A stretch of DNA of 64,000 nt. Source: Luteibacter sp. UNC138MFCol5.1 (GTDB taxonomy: Bacteria; Pseudomonadota; Gammaproteobacteria; Xanthomonadales; Rhodanobacteraceae). Numbering within the stretch: position 1 is the first letter of the stretch; each line of letters opens with the position of its first letter. The DNA lies in assembly GCF_900110505.1 (NCBI RefSeq), contig NZ_FODZ01000001.1:524216-588215 (forward strand). The letters run 5' to 3'. The position numbers were made by a program, and so were the translations under genes. Positions 17,687 to 25,861 of this stretch are shown piece by piece. Below the pieces are notes generated by a model that was given only the letters and a program-made list of their open reading frames with translations, was not told the DNA's origin and made no database searches.

Positions 17687-19561
17687 ATGTCCCAGTTTTC
17701 CCTGCTGACCAAGCGGCGTTTCGCCCCGTTTTTCTGGACGCAGGCTCTCGGGGCGTTCAACGACAACGCGTTCCGCAACGCGATGGTCATGCTCGTGGCG
17801 TTCCAGATGGCGCTGCCGGACGCGCAGGTATCGCTCTACACCAACCTCGCGCCGGCCCTGTTCATCCTTCCGTACTTCCTGTTCTCGGCCACCGCGGGGC
17901 AGCTCGCCGAGAAGTTCGAGAAGACGCGGATCATCCGTTACGTGAAGCTCTTCGAGATCGCCGCCATGGCGATCGCGGCGATCGGATTCTTCACGCACCA
18001 CGTGTCGCTGCTGCTCGTCGTGTTGTTCCTGATGGGCGTGCATTCGACAGTGTTCGGGCCGATCAAGTATTCGATCCTCCCGCAGGCGCTGGAGCGCAGC
18101 GAACTCGTCGGCGGCAACGCGCTCGTCGAAACCGGCACGCAGCTGGCGATGCTCATCGGCATGATCGTGGGCAATTCGCTGATGCTGATCGCGGGGTACG
18201 GCACGCTGGCCGCGTCGCTGACGACCATCGCGGTCGCCTGCGCGGGCTATCTGGTCTGCCGCGCGATTCCTTCCGCGCCCGCCACGGCTCCGGACCTGCG
18301 GTTCAACTGGAATCCGCTGAGCGAGACGTGGCGCGTGCTGAAGATCACGCACGAGGATCGCGCGGTGTTCAACGCGGTGCTCGGCATCTCGTGGTTCTGG
18401 TTCTTCGGCACCGTGATGATCGCGCAGCTGCCGAATTACACAAGGCACACGCTGGGCGGTGACGGATCGGTCAACACGCTCGTGCTGACGCTGTTCTCGC
18501 TCGGCACCGGCATCGGCTCGCTGTTGTGCGAGAAGCTGTCGGGCAAGCGCGTCGAGATCGGGCTCGTGCCCATGGGCGCGTTCGGCCTGACGGTGTTCGC
18601 GGTCGATCTCTTCTTCGCGCGTCCCGGCGTCGCGGCGGGCGCGGCTCTCGGCTGGACGGCGTTCGCCGCCGCGCCGGGCGCGTGGCGCGTGATGCTCGAC
18701 CTGACGATGATCGGCGCGTTCGCGGGCTTCTACGTGGTGCCGCTGTTCGCGTTCGTGCAGAGCCGCGCACCGCGGGAGCGGCTCTCGCGCATCATCGCCG
18801 GCAACAACATCGTCAACGCGCTGCTGATCTGCCTCGCATCGGGTTTCGGCATCGGCCTCACGGCCATGGGTCTCGACGTGCCGACGATCTTCCTGATCAC
18901 CGGCATCGTGAACGTCGCGGTCGCGGTGTACATCTTCACGCTCGTGCCCGAATTCCTGATGCGCTTCATCACCTGGGTGCTGGTCAACACGCTCTACCGC
19001 GTGCGCGTGGACGGGCTGCGCAACGTTCCCGACGAAGGCGCGGCGCTCGTGGTGTGCAACCACGTGAGTTTCATGGATCCGCTGATCCTGATGGCGAGCG
19101 TGCGTCGCCCGATGCGTTTCGTGATGTACTACAAGATCTACGAACTTCCGCTGCTGCGCTTCGTCTTCCGCACGGCGAAGGCGATCCCGATCGCGGGGCG
19201 CAACGAGGATCCCGCCTTGATGGAGCGCGCGTTCGAACTCGTGGACGAGGCGCTGGCCAACGGTGAAGTGGTGTGCATCTTCCCGGAAGGTGGCATCACG
19301 CGCGACGGCAGCATCCAGAACTTCCGCCCCGGCGTGGACCGTATCCTCGCGCGCCGCCCGGTGCCCGTCGTGCCGCTGGCGCTGCGCGGCATGTGGGGCA
19401 GCATCTTCAGCCGCCGCGACAGCGCGCTTCGCCGCGCGCGCCTGCCACGCCGCTTCTGGTCGCGGATCGAGCTGGTGGGAGGAACACCGGTGCCGGCAGG
19501 CGAGGCGAGCGCGGCATCGCTGGAAGCGCGCGTGTCGCAGCTACGCGGCGAAAGCGCCTAG
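17687..19561 (+). CDS. MFS transporter-PlsC acyltransferase fusion (LplT-Aas like)
   Basis: Inner-membrane protein of 624 residues with two parts. Residues 1 to about 430 form an MFS transporter of the LplT type (FFWTQALGAFNDNAFRNA near the start and many hydrophobic helices). Residues from about 435 form a glycerophospholipid acyltransferase with His459 and Asp464 in NHVSFMD and FPEGGITRDG at 532. Known LplT-Aas systems flip lyso-phospholipids inward and re-acylate them; this fusion lacks the acyl-ACP synthetase domain of E. coli Aas. I start at ATG 17687, since MSQFSLLTKRRFAPFF matches the family N-terminus; the frame opens at 17642. Confidence 0.85.
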   Translation: MSQFSLLTKRRFAPFFWTQALGAFNDNAFRNAMVMLVAFQMALPDAQVSLYTNLAPALFILPYFLFSATAGQLAEKFEKTRIIRYVKLFEIAAMAIAAIGFFTHHVSLLLVVLFLMGVHSTVFGPIKYSILPQALERSELVGGNALVETGTQLAMLIGMIVGNSLMLIAGYGTLAASLTTIAVACAGYLVCRAIPSAPATAPDLRFNWNPLSETWRVLKITHEDRAVFNAVLGISWFWFFGTVMIAQLPNYTRHTLGGDGSVNTLVLTLFSLGTGIGSLLCEKLSGKRVEIGLVPMGAFGLTVFAVDLFFARPGVAAGAALGWTAFAAAPGAWRVMLDLTMIGAFAGFYVVPLFAFVQSRAPRERLSRIIAGNNIVNALLICLASGFGIGLTAMGLDVPTIFLITGIVNVAVAVYIFTLVPEFLMRFITWVLVNTLYRVRVDGLRNVPDEGAALVVCNHVSFMDPLILMASVRRPMRFVMYYKIYELPLLRFVFRTAKAIPIAGRNEDPALMERAFELVDEALANGEVVCIFPEGGITRDGSIQNFRPGVDRILARRPVPVVPLALRGMWGSIFSRRDSALRRARLPRRFWSRIELVGGTPVPAGEASAASLEARVSQLRGESA

Positions 19562-19668
19562 TGGGAGCGGACCCGGCCGCGACAGCTTTTTCGCCTCACA
19601 CTGCGGGCTGGCGCGTGAGCGTGAGAACCGCGGCGACAAGCTGTCGCGGCCAGGTCCGCTCCCACAGT
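19560..19668. repeat. REP pair in inverted orientation (BIME-like)
   Basis: Two inverted copies of the repeat GTGGGAGCGGAC(C)(C/T)GGCCGCGACAGC at about 19561-19586 and 19639-19666, filling the gap between two convergent genes. The RNA would fold into a long hairpin and could act as a transcript 3' end. Confidence 0.75.
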
Positions 19669-19697
19669 GCGGCTTCTGGTTTCAGGTTTTAAGGTTT

Positions 19698-20564
19698 TCA
19701 GGCGAACCAGGCGGCCAGGACGATCACGGCGACGACGGCCAGCCAGACGACCAGCACGCGGCGGATGACGCGGCGGGTGTCTTCCAGTTCGGCGATCGGG
19801 TCGCTGACGTCCTGCACGTAGCCGTCGCCGGCCTCGACATCGGCGTCGACGCCCGCGCGCGCCACTGCGCCGAGGAAGTCGGGTTCCAGTCGCGTGCGTG
19901 GGCTGCCGGAGGTGCGGTGCCAGGTCTTCCAGGCGCCCATCACGGCGTCGAAGTCGGAGACCAGCGCCATCGCGAACACCATCAGGTGCGCGGGAATCCA
20001 GTCGAGCGCGTCGGCCACGCGGCGTGCGGCGGCACGCGTCGCGCTGTCCAGCGCGAGCGCGGCGTCGCGGCCGAGCACCTGCGCGAGCCGGTAGCCCAAG
20101 GCGCCGGCGGGACCGAGCAGGAAGAACCACAGCAGCACGCCGAAACGGCGGCGCAGCGCCCCGTAGAACGCCGCTTCCACCAGCACGGGCGCGAACCAGC
20201 CGAGCGGCGCGTCGTCGTGGCGCAGTGCCGCGACCGCTTCGTCGCGACGCAGCGTGTCGGGTGCGCGCAGGATCGCGTCGATGTCGTTCTCGATCTCGCG
20301 AGGACCGAGGGCGTAGACGAGCACCAGCACCGCGAAGGCGAGCCAGGCGAGGTCGAAGAAGGGCAGGGACTGCAGGACGCCGCCGATGATCGCGCATGCA
20401 ACGACCGGCACGAGCAATACGATCGCGACGCGCCCCGCACCCGAGGTATCGCCGAGCCGGTTCACGAGTCCACGGAACCAGCGGTCGTCGCGCCAGCGCG
20501 ACAGCTGCGGCACGCTCCAGGCGATGACGAGGGCGATCAGGACGGCGAGAAGGCGTAGGGCCAT
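19698..20564 (-). CDS. ampE: AmpE-like inner-membrane protein
   Basis: Integral membrane protein of 288 residues of the AmpE (CobD/CbiB-related) family, linked in enterobacteria to beta-lactamase induction signalling. It has an N-terminal hydrophobic segment (1-20), GRVAIVLLVPVVACAIIGGVLQ at about 44-65, a soluble part with LGWFAPVLVEAAFYGALRRRFG, then a DALDWIPAHLMVFAMALVSDFD stretch and a C-terminal hydrophobic helix. ampD is not adjacent, unlike in E. coli. It shares a region with a class D beta-lactamase 3.5 kb away; a functional link is only a possibility. Confidence 0.7.
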   Translation of the reverse strand: MALRLLAVLIALVIAWSVPQLSRWRDDRWFRGLVNRLGDTSGAGRVAIVLLVPVVACAIIGGVLQSLPFFDLAWLAFAVLVLVYALGPREIENDIDAILRAPDTLRRDEAVAALRHDDAPLGWFAPVLVEAAFYGALRRRFGVLLWFFLLGPAGALGYRLAQVLGRDAALALDSATRAAARRVADALDWIPAHLMVFAMALVSDFDAVMGAWKTWHRTSGSPRTRLEPDFLGAVARAGVDADVEAGDGYVQDVSDPIAELEDTRRVIRRVLVVWLAVVAVIVLAAWFA

Positions 20565-20615
20565 GGGCGAGGACTATCCGCGGTTCGTTGGCCCGATTGT
20601 AGGCGATGCACGAGA

Positions 20616-20650
20616 TGTAGGAGCGCACCTGGGCGCGATTAGCTTTTCGC
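20616..20650 (+). repeat. REP-like half element
   Basis: A single GTAGGAGCGCACCTGGGCGCGATTAGC copy in the gap between nudC and ampE, related to the other REP elements of the window and with the GTAG head common in such repeats. Confidence 0.6.
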
Positions 20651-20682
20651 CCCGGTCCGAATCTTGCGCGCCGGCAAGCCCC

Positions 20683-21651
20683 CTAAACCAGCGACCCGAG
20701 ATCCACCCCACGCAACGCCAGCCAATGCTCGATGAGCCGATAGGACACCGACAGCGGCGGCGGCACGGCCAGCGTGCCGGCCCGCATGCCCTGGACGATG
20801 TCGTCGACCGTGAACCAGCGCGCGTCCTCGAGCTCCTCGTCGCGCAGACGGATGTCGCGCGACTTCGCCGTGGCCGTGAAACCCACCATCAGCGACGCGG
20901 GCAGCGGCCAGGGCTGCGAGGAGTGGTAGGTGGCGTGCAGGACTTCCACGCCCGATTCCTCGCGCACCTCGCGGCGCACGGCGTCTTCCAGCGACTCGCC
21001 CGGCTCGATGAATCCGGCGAGGGTCGAATAGCGCCCGGTAGGCCAGCCGCGCTGACGTCCGAGCAGGCAGGCGTCGCCGTGCTCGACGATCACGATGATC
21101 GCGGCGTCGGTACGCGGGAAATGCATGTGCGGGCCGTCGGGATTCGTGCATTGCACGCGATGCCCGGAGGCGACGACCAGCGTGGGGGCGCCGCACTGAC
21201 TGCAGAACCGGGTCTGCCGCTGCCAGTGCGTGATGCCCTTGGCGTAGGCGAAGAGGCCGGCTTCGAAAGCGGGGAATATCAGTCCGGCCTCGCGCAGCGA
21301 CATGCGCCGCGCGCCGCACAGGGAGATGTACAGCGAGGCCTGGGCCTCGTCGACCACCAGCGTGAACCACGCACTACCGTTCGCGAGGCCGAGGAACGTC
21401 GCGGGGATGTCGCCGAAGCGCTCGGAGCGCATCGTCGGCGACATCCATTGCGGCTCCTCGGCATGGGCCATCACGAAGGCGTTCCCCTCGCTGTCCAGGA
21501 CGAGGAAGCGGGTGTCGCCGGCGGCCTCGAGTTCCTCGATCCACAGGCGATCCTCGCGCCGCTCGGACATCCGGTCGATGTCGATGCCGGCGAAGACGTT
21601 CTCCCGCGCGCGCGAAGCCGCGGCCTTGTCGCGTTCCTGGCCGACGCTCAC
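20683..21651 (-). CDS. nudC: NAD(+) diphosphatase / NAD-decapping Nudix hydrolase NudC
   Basis: Hydrolyses NADH and removes NAD caps from RNA 5' ends; about 322 residues. N-terminal domain with FAGIDIDR; a zinc-ribbon start FCSQCG with a third Cys in HRVQC, while the usual fourth Cys position falls in a His-containing stretch; Nudix box GFIEPGESLEDAVRREVREE; and the NudC-specific SQPWPLPASLM. The start is assigned to GTG at 21651, upstream of the conserved FAG motif and 13 bases after the erpA stop. No strong ribosome binding site is visible, and the frame opens further upstream inside erpA. Confidence 0.88.
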   Translation of the reverse strand: MSVGQERDKAAASRARENVFAGIDIDRMSERREDRLWIEELEAAGDTRFLVLDSEGNAFVMAHAEEPQWMSPTMRSERFGDIPATFLGLANGSAWFTLVVDEAQASLYISLCGARRMSLREAGLIFPAFEAGLFAYAKGITHWQRQTRFCSQCGAPTLVVASGHRVQCTNPDGPHMHFPRTDAAIIVIVEHGDACLLGRQRGWPTGRYSTLAGFIEPGESLEDAVRREVREESGVEVLHATYHSSQPWPLPASLMVGFTATAKSRDIRLRDEELEDARWFTVDDIVQGMRAGTLAVPPPLSVSYRLIEHWLALRGVDLGSLV

Positions 21652-21664
21652 GCCGCGGCGCCGG

Positions 21665-22048
21665 TCATGCGCTGAACGACGAACCGCAGCCGCAGGTGGT
21701 CTTCGCGTTGGGGTTGCGAATGACGAACTGCGAGCCGCTGAACGATTCGGCGTAGTCGATTTCCGCACCCGTCAGGTACTGCAGCGACAGCGGATCCACG
21801 ACGAGCGTCACGCCCTCGCGCGATACCGCCAGATCGTCTTCGGCCTGCTCTTCGTCGAAGGTGAAGCCGTACTGGAAGCCCGAGCAGCCACCGCCGCTGA
21901 TGTACACGCGCAGCTTGAGGCCAGGGTTGCCCTCTTCCTCGATCAGCTCGTGCACCTTGCGGGCGGCGGCTTCCGTGAAGATGAGGGGCGCCCCGCCGGA
22001 CCGGTAATCCGGCGCCTGTGTCGGAGCCATGGGGAATGGGTTGTTCAT
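21665..22048 (-). CDS. erpA: A-type iron-sulfur carrier ErpA
   Basis: Iron-sulfur insertion protein of about 127 residues that passes clusters to targets such as IspG. The three conserved cysteines are present: GGGCSGFQY (about residue 55) and TTCGCGSSF at the C-terminus. I choose ATG at 22048 rather than the in-frame ATG at 22057, because a TTGACC-N16-CATTAT promoter places the 22057 codon inside the -10 box and the 22048 codon at the predicted transcript start. No Shine-Dalgarno sequence is visible, so the mRNA may be leaderless. nudC follows closely. Confidence 0.9.
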   Translation of the reverse strand: MNNPFPMAPTQAPDYRSGGAPLIFTEAAARKVHELIEEEGNPGLKLRVYISGGGCSGFQYGFTFDEEQAEDDLAVSREGVTLVVDPLSLQYLTGAEIDYAESFSGSQFVIRNPNAKTTCGCGSSFSA

Positions 22049-22055
22049 GCCGACC

Positions 22056-22083
22056 ATAATGGCGCCGATCGCGGTCAGGTCAA
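22056..22083 (-). promoter_or_regulatory. promoter of erpA, probably leaderless
   Basis: TTGACC (22083-22078), a 16-base spacer and CATTAT (22061-22056), seven bases before ATG 22048. The -35 overlaps the stop codon of the bactofilin gene. Predicted from sequence only. Confidence 0.5.
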
Positions 22084-22514
22084 GCCTCGGTAAGCGCCGG
22101 AGCCGCCGCGATGGCCGCCTGGGCCAGCTGGCGTACCGTCTGCGGGGCGCGGTGGACCATCTTCCCGTTCACCTGCGCGCCGGCGGCCATCTCGAGCACC
22201 TGGTAGCACACGTCGCCGTCGATCCGCGCGAGCGGCGCGAGCTCCAGCCGCTCGGACACGTCGATGTCGCCCGTGACGCCGCCATTGATCACGGCATGGG
22301 GGACCTCGATGCGGCCGATCACCCGTCCGGTCTCACTGATCGTGAGCACGCCGTCGCTCCCCGCGTCGGCGTGGATCGAGCCCTCGACGATGCCGTCGAG
22401 GTGCAGGGCGCCGCTGAACAGGATGTCACCACGCAGCGTGACGCCACGGGCGATCAGGCTGGCGGCGGCGCTGCCGACGGCGGGTCCCTGGTTCTTCCGG
22501 TTATTGCTGAACAT
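22080..22514 (-). CDS. bactofilin
   Basis: Cytoskeletal polymer protein of 144 residues. The central domain (about 20-120) shows the short hydrophobic/glycine periodicity of the beta-helical bactofilin fold ([39 protein letters not shown]). Short, mostly disordered ends flank it. Bactofilins scaffold cell-wall enzymes and affect cell shape. Its start codon lies inside the last 14 bases of the upstream membrane-protein gene, so the two are translationally linked. Confidence 0.88.
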   Translation of the reverse strand: MFSNNRKNQGPAVGSAAASLIARGVTLRGDILFSGALHLDGIVEGSIHADAGSDGVLTISETGRVIGRIEVPHAVINGGVTGDIDVSERLELAPLARIDGDVCYQVLEMAAGAQVNGKMVHRAPQTVRQLAQAAIAAAPALTEA

Positions 22515-23244
22515 TCGTGGCCTCGTCGTTGCGCTGCGTGTCGCCCCAGGACAGGGTGCCGGTGACCGCCGGGTCGCCGGTCACGTCGGCGGTCAGCCGC
22601 AGCCGGGTGGGGCGAAACCCCGCCGGCAGGGTGAAGCTGCCCTGGATCTGCTGAAAATACTTGAAGGAGAACGGGAGCCCGTCGGATGAATCGCCCTGGC
22701 CCAGCGCCGCGCCCTCGAGCGTCGTCACCGCGTTGCCCTGGATGCCTTCGACCGCGATCCGGAGCGTGCCCTTCACCACCTCGCCGCGGCGGGCGTTCTG
22801 GGTCAGCGTGACCACCACGTTCCAGGCGTTGGCCGCGCCGTTGACGGGACTGGTGCGGGCCCCCTGGATCTTCAGGCCGTCGCGCTGCGCGCCGCCGCCC
22901 ACCAGGCGCGAATAGAACGCGAGATCGGTGCGCAGGCCGCTGATCTCCTCGTCGCGCTCGGCCAGGTTCCGCTTGAGTTCTTTCGCGGCGACGTCGGCCA
23001 CCTGCGCGGAGCGCTGCAGGTTCGCGACCTGCTGGCGCAGGTCCTCGTTGTCGGCCTGCACCTGCCGGACGGAGACGCGCGCGCCGCCCGGCAAGGGAAC
23101 GCGCGAGGCGGCCAGCCACACGCCCGCGCCCACCAGCAGCAGGCTCAGGAGCCAGGCGGCGGCGATGACGAGCCGGCGGCGCCGCTCGTGGGCGGCGTCG
23201 TCGAGCGAGCGCACGACGAACCGTGGCGGATGGCGTGGAGCCAT
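22501..23244 (-). CDS. single-pass membrane coiled-coil protein (DUF6776-like)
   Basis: Protein of 247 residues of unknown function. A basic N-terminus (1-25) is followed by one transmembrane helix (about 26-46), a coiled-coil stretch (about 58-105, NEDLRQQVANLQRS onward) and a C-terminal beta-rich domain (about 110-240). The layout resembles a periplasmic divisome or scaffold protein. It overlaps the bactofilin gene, a pairing known in Xanthomonadales, so a joint cell-envelope role is a reasonable inference. I start at ATG 23244; the longer open frame upstream is antisense to bfr. Confidence 0.7.
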   Translation of the reverse strand: MAPRHPPRFVVRSLDDAAHERRRRLVIAAAWLLSLLLVGAGVWLAASRVPLPGGARVSVRQVQADNEDLRQQVANLQRSAQVADVAAKELKRNLAERDEEISGLRTDLAFYSRLVGGGAQRDGLKIQGARTSPVNGAANAWNVVVTLTQNARRGEVVKGTLRIAVEGIQGNAVTTLEGAALGQGDSSDGLPFSFKYFQQIQGSFTLPAGFRPTRLRLTADVTGDPAVTGTLSWGDTQRNDEATNVQQ

Positions 23245-23327
23245 GCGGAATTCCGTGGTGAAAGCGTGAAGGCGGCGATGGTATAGCCCCCGCGCTCCGG
23301 AATGGTCAAGGAACCGGTCGCCACAAC

Positions 23328-23357
23328 GAAGAAGGCCGCCTCGCGGCGGCCTTCTTC
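23328..23357 (-). terminator. hairpin terminator after bfr
   Basis: A perfect 13-base stem, GAAGAAGGCCGCC against GGCGGCCTTCTTC with a TCGC loop, directly after the bfr stop codon. The T-tract lies within the stem arm, so it is a strong hairpin but an atypical intrinsic terminator. Confidence 0.65.
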
Positions 23358-23360
23358 GGA

Positions 23361-23843
23361 TCAGGACTTGTCGAGCGATCCGACCTTGCTGAGCATGTAG
23401 CGCTCGGGCCCGATGTCGGAGATCAGGCTGAACTGGGTTTCCAGCCAGTCGATGTGCTCTTCCTCCTGGCCGAGGATGAACTTGAAGAGATCGCGGCTCA
23501 CGAAGTCGTGGATGCCTTCGCTGTAGGCGATCGCCTCGCGCAGGTCCTTGGTGGCGATCATCTCGAGGTCGAGGTCGCCCTGCAGCGCTTCGACGACGTT
23601 CTCGCCGATGCGCAGCTTGCCCAGGTGCTGGAGGTTCGGCAGGCCGTCGAGGAAGAGGATCCGCTCGATGAGCTTGTCCGCGTGCTTCATCTCCTCGATC
23701 GACTCCTCGTACTCGTGCTTGGCGAGTTCGTTGTAGCCCCAGTCCTTGAACATCCTGTAATGCAGGAAGTACTGGTTGATCGCGGCCAGCTCGTTGTAGA
23801 GGACCTTGTTGAGGTATTCGATGACCTTCGCGTCGCCCTTCAT
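23361..23843 (-). CDS. bfr: bacterioferritin
   Basis: Haem-containing iron-storage ferritin of 160 residues; 24-mers oxidise and store Fe(II). Ferroxidase ligands are visible in [13 protein letters not shown] (Glu18 region), the [13 protein letters not shown]lu-x-x-His motif, and [12 protein letters not shown] near residue 130. The haem-ligand Met is in [19 protein letters not shown] context near residue 52. An AGGGAG ribosome binding site lies seven bases before the ATG at 23843, which fixes the start. bfd, for its release partner, lies just upstream on the same strand. Confidence 0.96.
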   Translation of the reverse strand: MKGDAKVIEYLNKVLYNELAAINQYFLHYRMFKDWGYNELAKHEYEESIEEMKHADKLIERILFLDGLPNLQHLGKLRIGENVVEALQGDLDLEMIATKDLREAIAYSEGIHDFVSRDLFKFILGQEEEHIDWLETQFSLISDIGPERYMLSKVGSLDKS

Positions 23844-23945
23844 GAGGGATCTCCCTGGTGTGCAGGGCACGACTATACGGCGGGGCGAACCGCCGTGACG
23901 AAACGAGAATGAAGATGTTTCGCGTCCGCGACGGGACGCGGGGCG

Positions 23946-24149
23946 TCAGGCCGGCGAGGGCAGGAAGGTCAGCGTGGAGCGGACGTCCGACACGGCGTCG
24001 CGGAGGCACTGCCGTGCTTCCGGCTCGCAGGCGCCGCAGCAGTCCGAGCAGCCCGTGCGGGCCTGGAGTTCGGCGAAGGTCTCGACGCCCTCGGCCGCGG
24101 CGCGGCGGATGGCGTGGTCGGTGACGGCGTTGCACATGCAGATGTACAT
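23946..24149 (-). CDS. bfd: bacterioferritin-associated ferredoxin Bfd
   Basis: [2Fe-2S] protein of 67 residues that delivers electrons to bacterioferritin for iron release. The four cluster Cys are visible in MYICMCN and CSDCCGAC, with the spacing typical of Bfd. The start at 24149 has no ribosome binding site and lies eight bases after a predicted -10 box, so translation may be leaderless. The promoter overlaps a possible Fur site, in line with bfd being induced under iron limitation in other bacteria. Confidence 0.92.
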   Translation of the reverse strand: MYICMCNAVTDHAIRRAAAEGVETFAELQARTGCSDCCGACEPEARQCLRDAVSDVRSTLTFLPSPA

Positions 24150-24157
24150 GGATGCAG

Positions 24158-24186
24158 ATTCGAACGCGAATGCGAACGATTGTCAA
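24158..24186 (-). promoter_or_regulatory. bfd promoter with Fur-box-like spacer
   Basis: TTGACA (24186-24181), a 17-base spacer and TCGAAT (24163-24158). The spacer region read on the plus strand, GCGAATGCGAACGATTGTC, resembles Fur boxes of Xanthomonadales and pseudomonads (repeated AATGNNAA-type units). Consistent with iron control of bfd; based on similarity to consensus only. Confidence 0.5.
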
Positions 24187-24206
24187 CTGCGGAAAACTGA
24201 ACGGGT

Positions 24207-24752
24207 TCAGACCCCGGCTTCGCGCGCCTGTCGCTCGGCCTCGGCCTGCTGCGGGCAACGGCCCACCTCGACGCTGCAGACCGTCTCCACGGTGGGGGCG
24301 AACTGGCGCAGGGCCCGCTCGTAGACCTGGCGCTTGAAGTTGACCACGTGGTTGGCCGGGTACCAGAAATCCACCCAGCGCCAGAGGTCGAACTCGGGCT
24401 TCTCGCAGGCATCGAGGCGGAAGGCGTCCTCGCCGCACTTCAGGCGGAGAAGGAACCACACCTGCTTCTGCCCGATGCAGGTCGGGCGCTGGTGGTGGCG
24501 GACGAAACGGCTGGGCAAGCGGTATCGCAGCCAGCCGCGGGTCTCGGCGAGCACCTCGACGTGCTGGGCCAGCAGGCCGGTTTCTTCCTCCAGCTCGCGG
24601 TACATCGCCTCCAGCGGCGTCTCGTCGCTGCGCATGCCGCCCTGGGGAAACTGCCAGCCGTCGCGATTGACGCGGCGCGCCCAGAACAGGCGGCCGTCTC
24701 CATTAAGGAGCACGATCCCCACATTCGGTCGATAGCCATCTGCGTCGATCAT
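24207..24752 (-). CDS. rppH: RNA pyrophosphohydrolase RppH
   Basis: Nudix hydrolase that converts 5'-triphosphate RNA ends to monophosphate and so starts mRNA decay; 181 residues. It starts [17 protein letters not shown], has the QFPQGG motif and the Nudix box [20 protein letters not shown], and the FKRQVYE motif typical of RppH. ATG 24752 is chosen because GGAGG lies just upstream. The open frame before it is not family-like. Confidence 0.93.
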   Translation of the reverse strand: MIDADGYRPNVGIVLLNGDGRLFWARRVNRDGWQFPQGGMRSDETPLEAMYRELEEETGLLAQHVEVLAETRGWLRYRLPSRFVRHHQRPTCIGQKQVWFLLRLKCGEDAFRLDACEKPEFDLWRWVDFWYPANHVVNFKRQVYERALRQFAPTVETVCSVEVGRCPQQAEAERQAREAGV

Positions 24753-24921
24753 TCGCCCTCCGCGGACCGTTTCCGGCGCCTCCGGCCTCGTGGCCGGCCC
24801 CGCCGTTGCTCGATTCAACCACAGCGCTCCGAGCGCGGGCAAGGCGCTACTTGAACGGGAGCCCCGGGCCGATTAAACTGCCCGGCCTTCGCGGGTCCGC
24901 CTGCGAACGACCAGGTTCCAC

Positions 24922-24998
24922 GGCTAGGTAGCTCAGCTGGTCAGAGCGCGGCACTCATAATGCTGAGGTCGGCGGTTCGAGCCCGCCTCTAGCCACCA
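24922..24998 (+). tRNA. tRNA-Met (CAU), elongator type
   Basis: Seventy-seven bases with a complete cloverleaf: acceptor GGCTAGG paired with the 3' CTAGCC and encoded CCA, D-loop with AGCTCAGCTGG, anticodon loop CTCATAA (anticodon CAU), and T-arm GGCGG-TTCGAGC-CCGCC. The G1-C72 acceptor pair argues against initiator tRNA, which has an unpaired C1-A72. A tRNA-Ile2 with lysidine-modified CAU cannot be wholly excluded. Confidence 0.93.
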
Positions 24999-25006
24999 GA
25001 AAAAAG

Positions 25007-25035
25007 AAAGGCCGCCTCCGGGCGGCCTTTTTCTT
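25007..25035 (+). terminator. intrinsic terminator after tRNA-Met
   Basis: Stem AAAGGCCGCC against GGCGGCCTTT with a TCCG loop and a T-rich tail. It starts nine bases after the tRNA and also faces the end of the convergent luxR-type gene, so it may serve both strands. Confidence 0.85.
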
Positions 25036-25053
25036 GGGCAGGTCCCGGCGGTG

Positions 25054-25653
25054 CTATGCCGTGGCCGCCTCGTCCATCCTCGGCGGCATGTCGAGCACCG
25101 CCCTCGCAAGTTCCACCGCGTTGTGCACGCGGAGCTTGGCCATGAGGTTGGCCCGGTGCAGTTCCACCGTCTTCGGGCTGATGTGCAGCTCCCCGGCGAT
25201 GACCTTGTTGAGCTTGCCGCACATGATGCCGTCCAGCACCTGCGACTCGCGGCGGGTGAGCGTCACGCCCGGCGGGAGGCACGCGACCGGCGCGCCGGCC
25301 GGCTCGTCGGCGACGCGCGGCGCGTCGGGCAGGGGCATCAGGAACACGGCGTCGAACGCCGTGGGCGGAACATCGATCACCTGCCTCGTCACCCGGTACC
25401 GGCGGGGCGCCGCATGGCGATCGCGGAACAGGAACTCGTCGGCCTCGTCGGTGGGCGCGAGATGCGAGGCCAGCCACGCGGGGCCCGCCCGACCGCGCGA
25501 CGTGCCGAACTCGCGCTGGAACGCGGGGTTGACCAGCACGGCCCGGCGCCCGTCCCGAGGCCAGACGACACAGGGCAGGGGGATCGCGGCGAACACTTCT
25601 TCAGCCAGTCCGCACACGTGCGGACCGTCGAGCGAATCACGACCGAGACACAT
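25054..25653 (-). CDS. LuxR/FixJ-type response regulator-like transcription factor
   Basis: DNA-binding regulator of about 199 residues. A LuxR-type helix-turn-helix (about 140-195) has LTRRESQVLDGIMCG and ISPKTVELHRANLMAKL. The N-terminal part (about 15-110, AAIPLPCVVWPRDGRRAVLVNPAFQREFG) looks like a PAS fold rather than a receiver; no phospho-acceptor Asp pattern is visible. An AGGAGG site upstream of ATG 25653 fixes the start. The ligand and target genes are unknown; neighbours give no hint. Confidence 0.75.
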   Translation of the reverse strand: MCLGRDSLDGPHVCGLAEEVFAAIPLPCVVWPRDGRRAVLVNPAFQREFGTSRGRAGPAWLASHLAPTDEADEFLFRDRHAAPRRYRVTRQVIDVPPTAFDAVFLMPLPDAPRVADEPAGAPVACLPPGVTLTRRESQVLDGIMCGKLNKVIAGELHISPKTVELHRANLMAKLRVHNAVELARAVLDMPPRMDEAATA

Positions 25654-25861
25654 CGAGGCCTCCTGGAGGCATGCGCAGGTGGGCCGGCGACACCCCTTCC
25701 GCATCGCCGACTGGTTACCACTGCAACCGCTTCGTCATGAAAAGTCCATGTTTCACGGGCCTGGATGCCTCAAACTGCGAACCGCGTCGTGAATACCACT
25801 TTCGCCGGAAACGCTTGACCGCGTCCGTTACAATGGGCGATCCCCGCGAATCCGCCTCCCC

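Noticed and set aside
22501..24459. A 652-codon minus-strand frame containing the DUF6776-like protein
   Set aside because: The first 400 codons overlap bfr, bfd and rppH in another frame; only the part from 23244 onward is protein-like.
24922..25035. A prophage or island attachment site at tRNA-Met
   Set aside because: No integrase gene or repeated tRNA 3' end is found; the tRNA is followed by a terminator and a normal gene.
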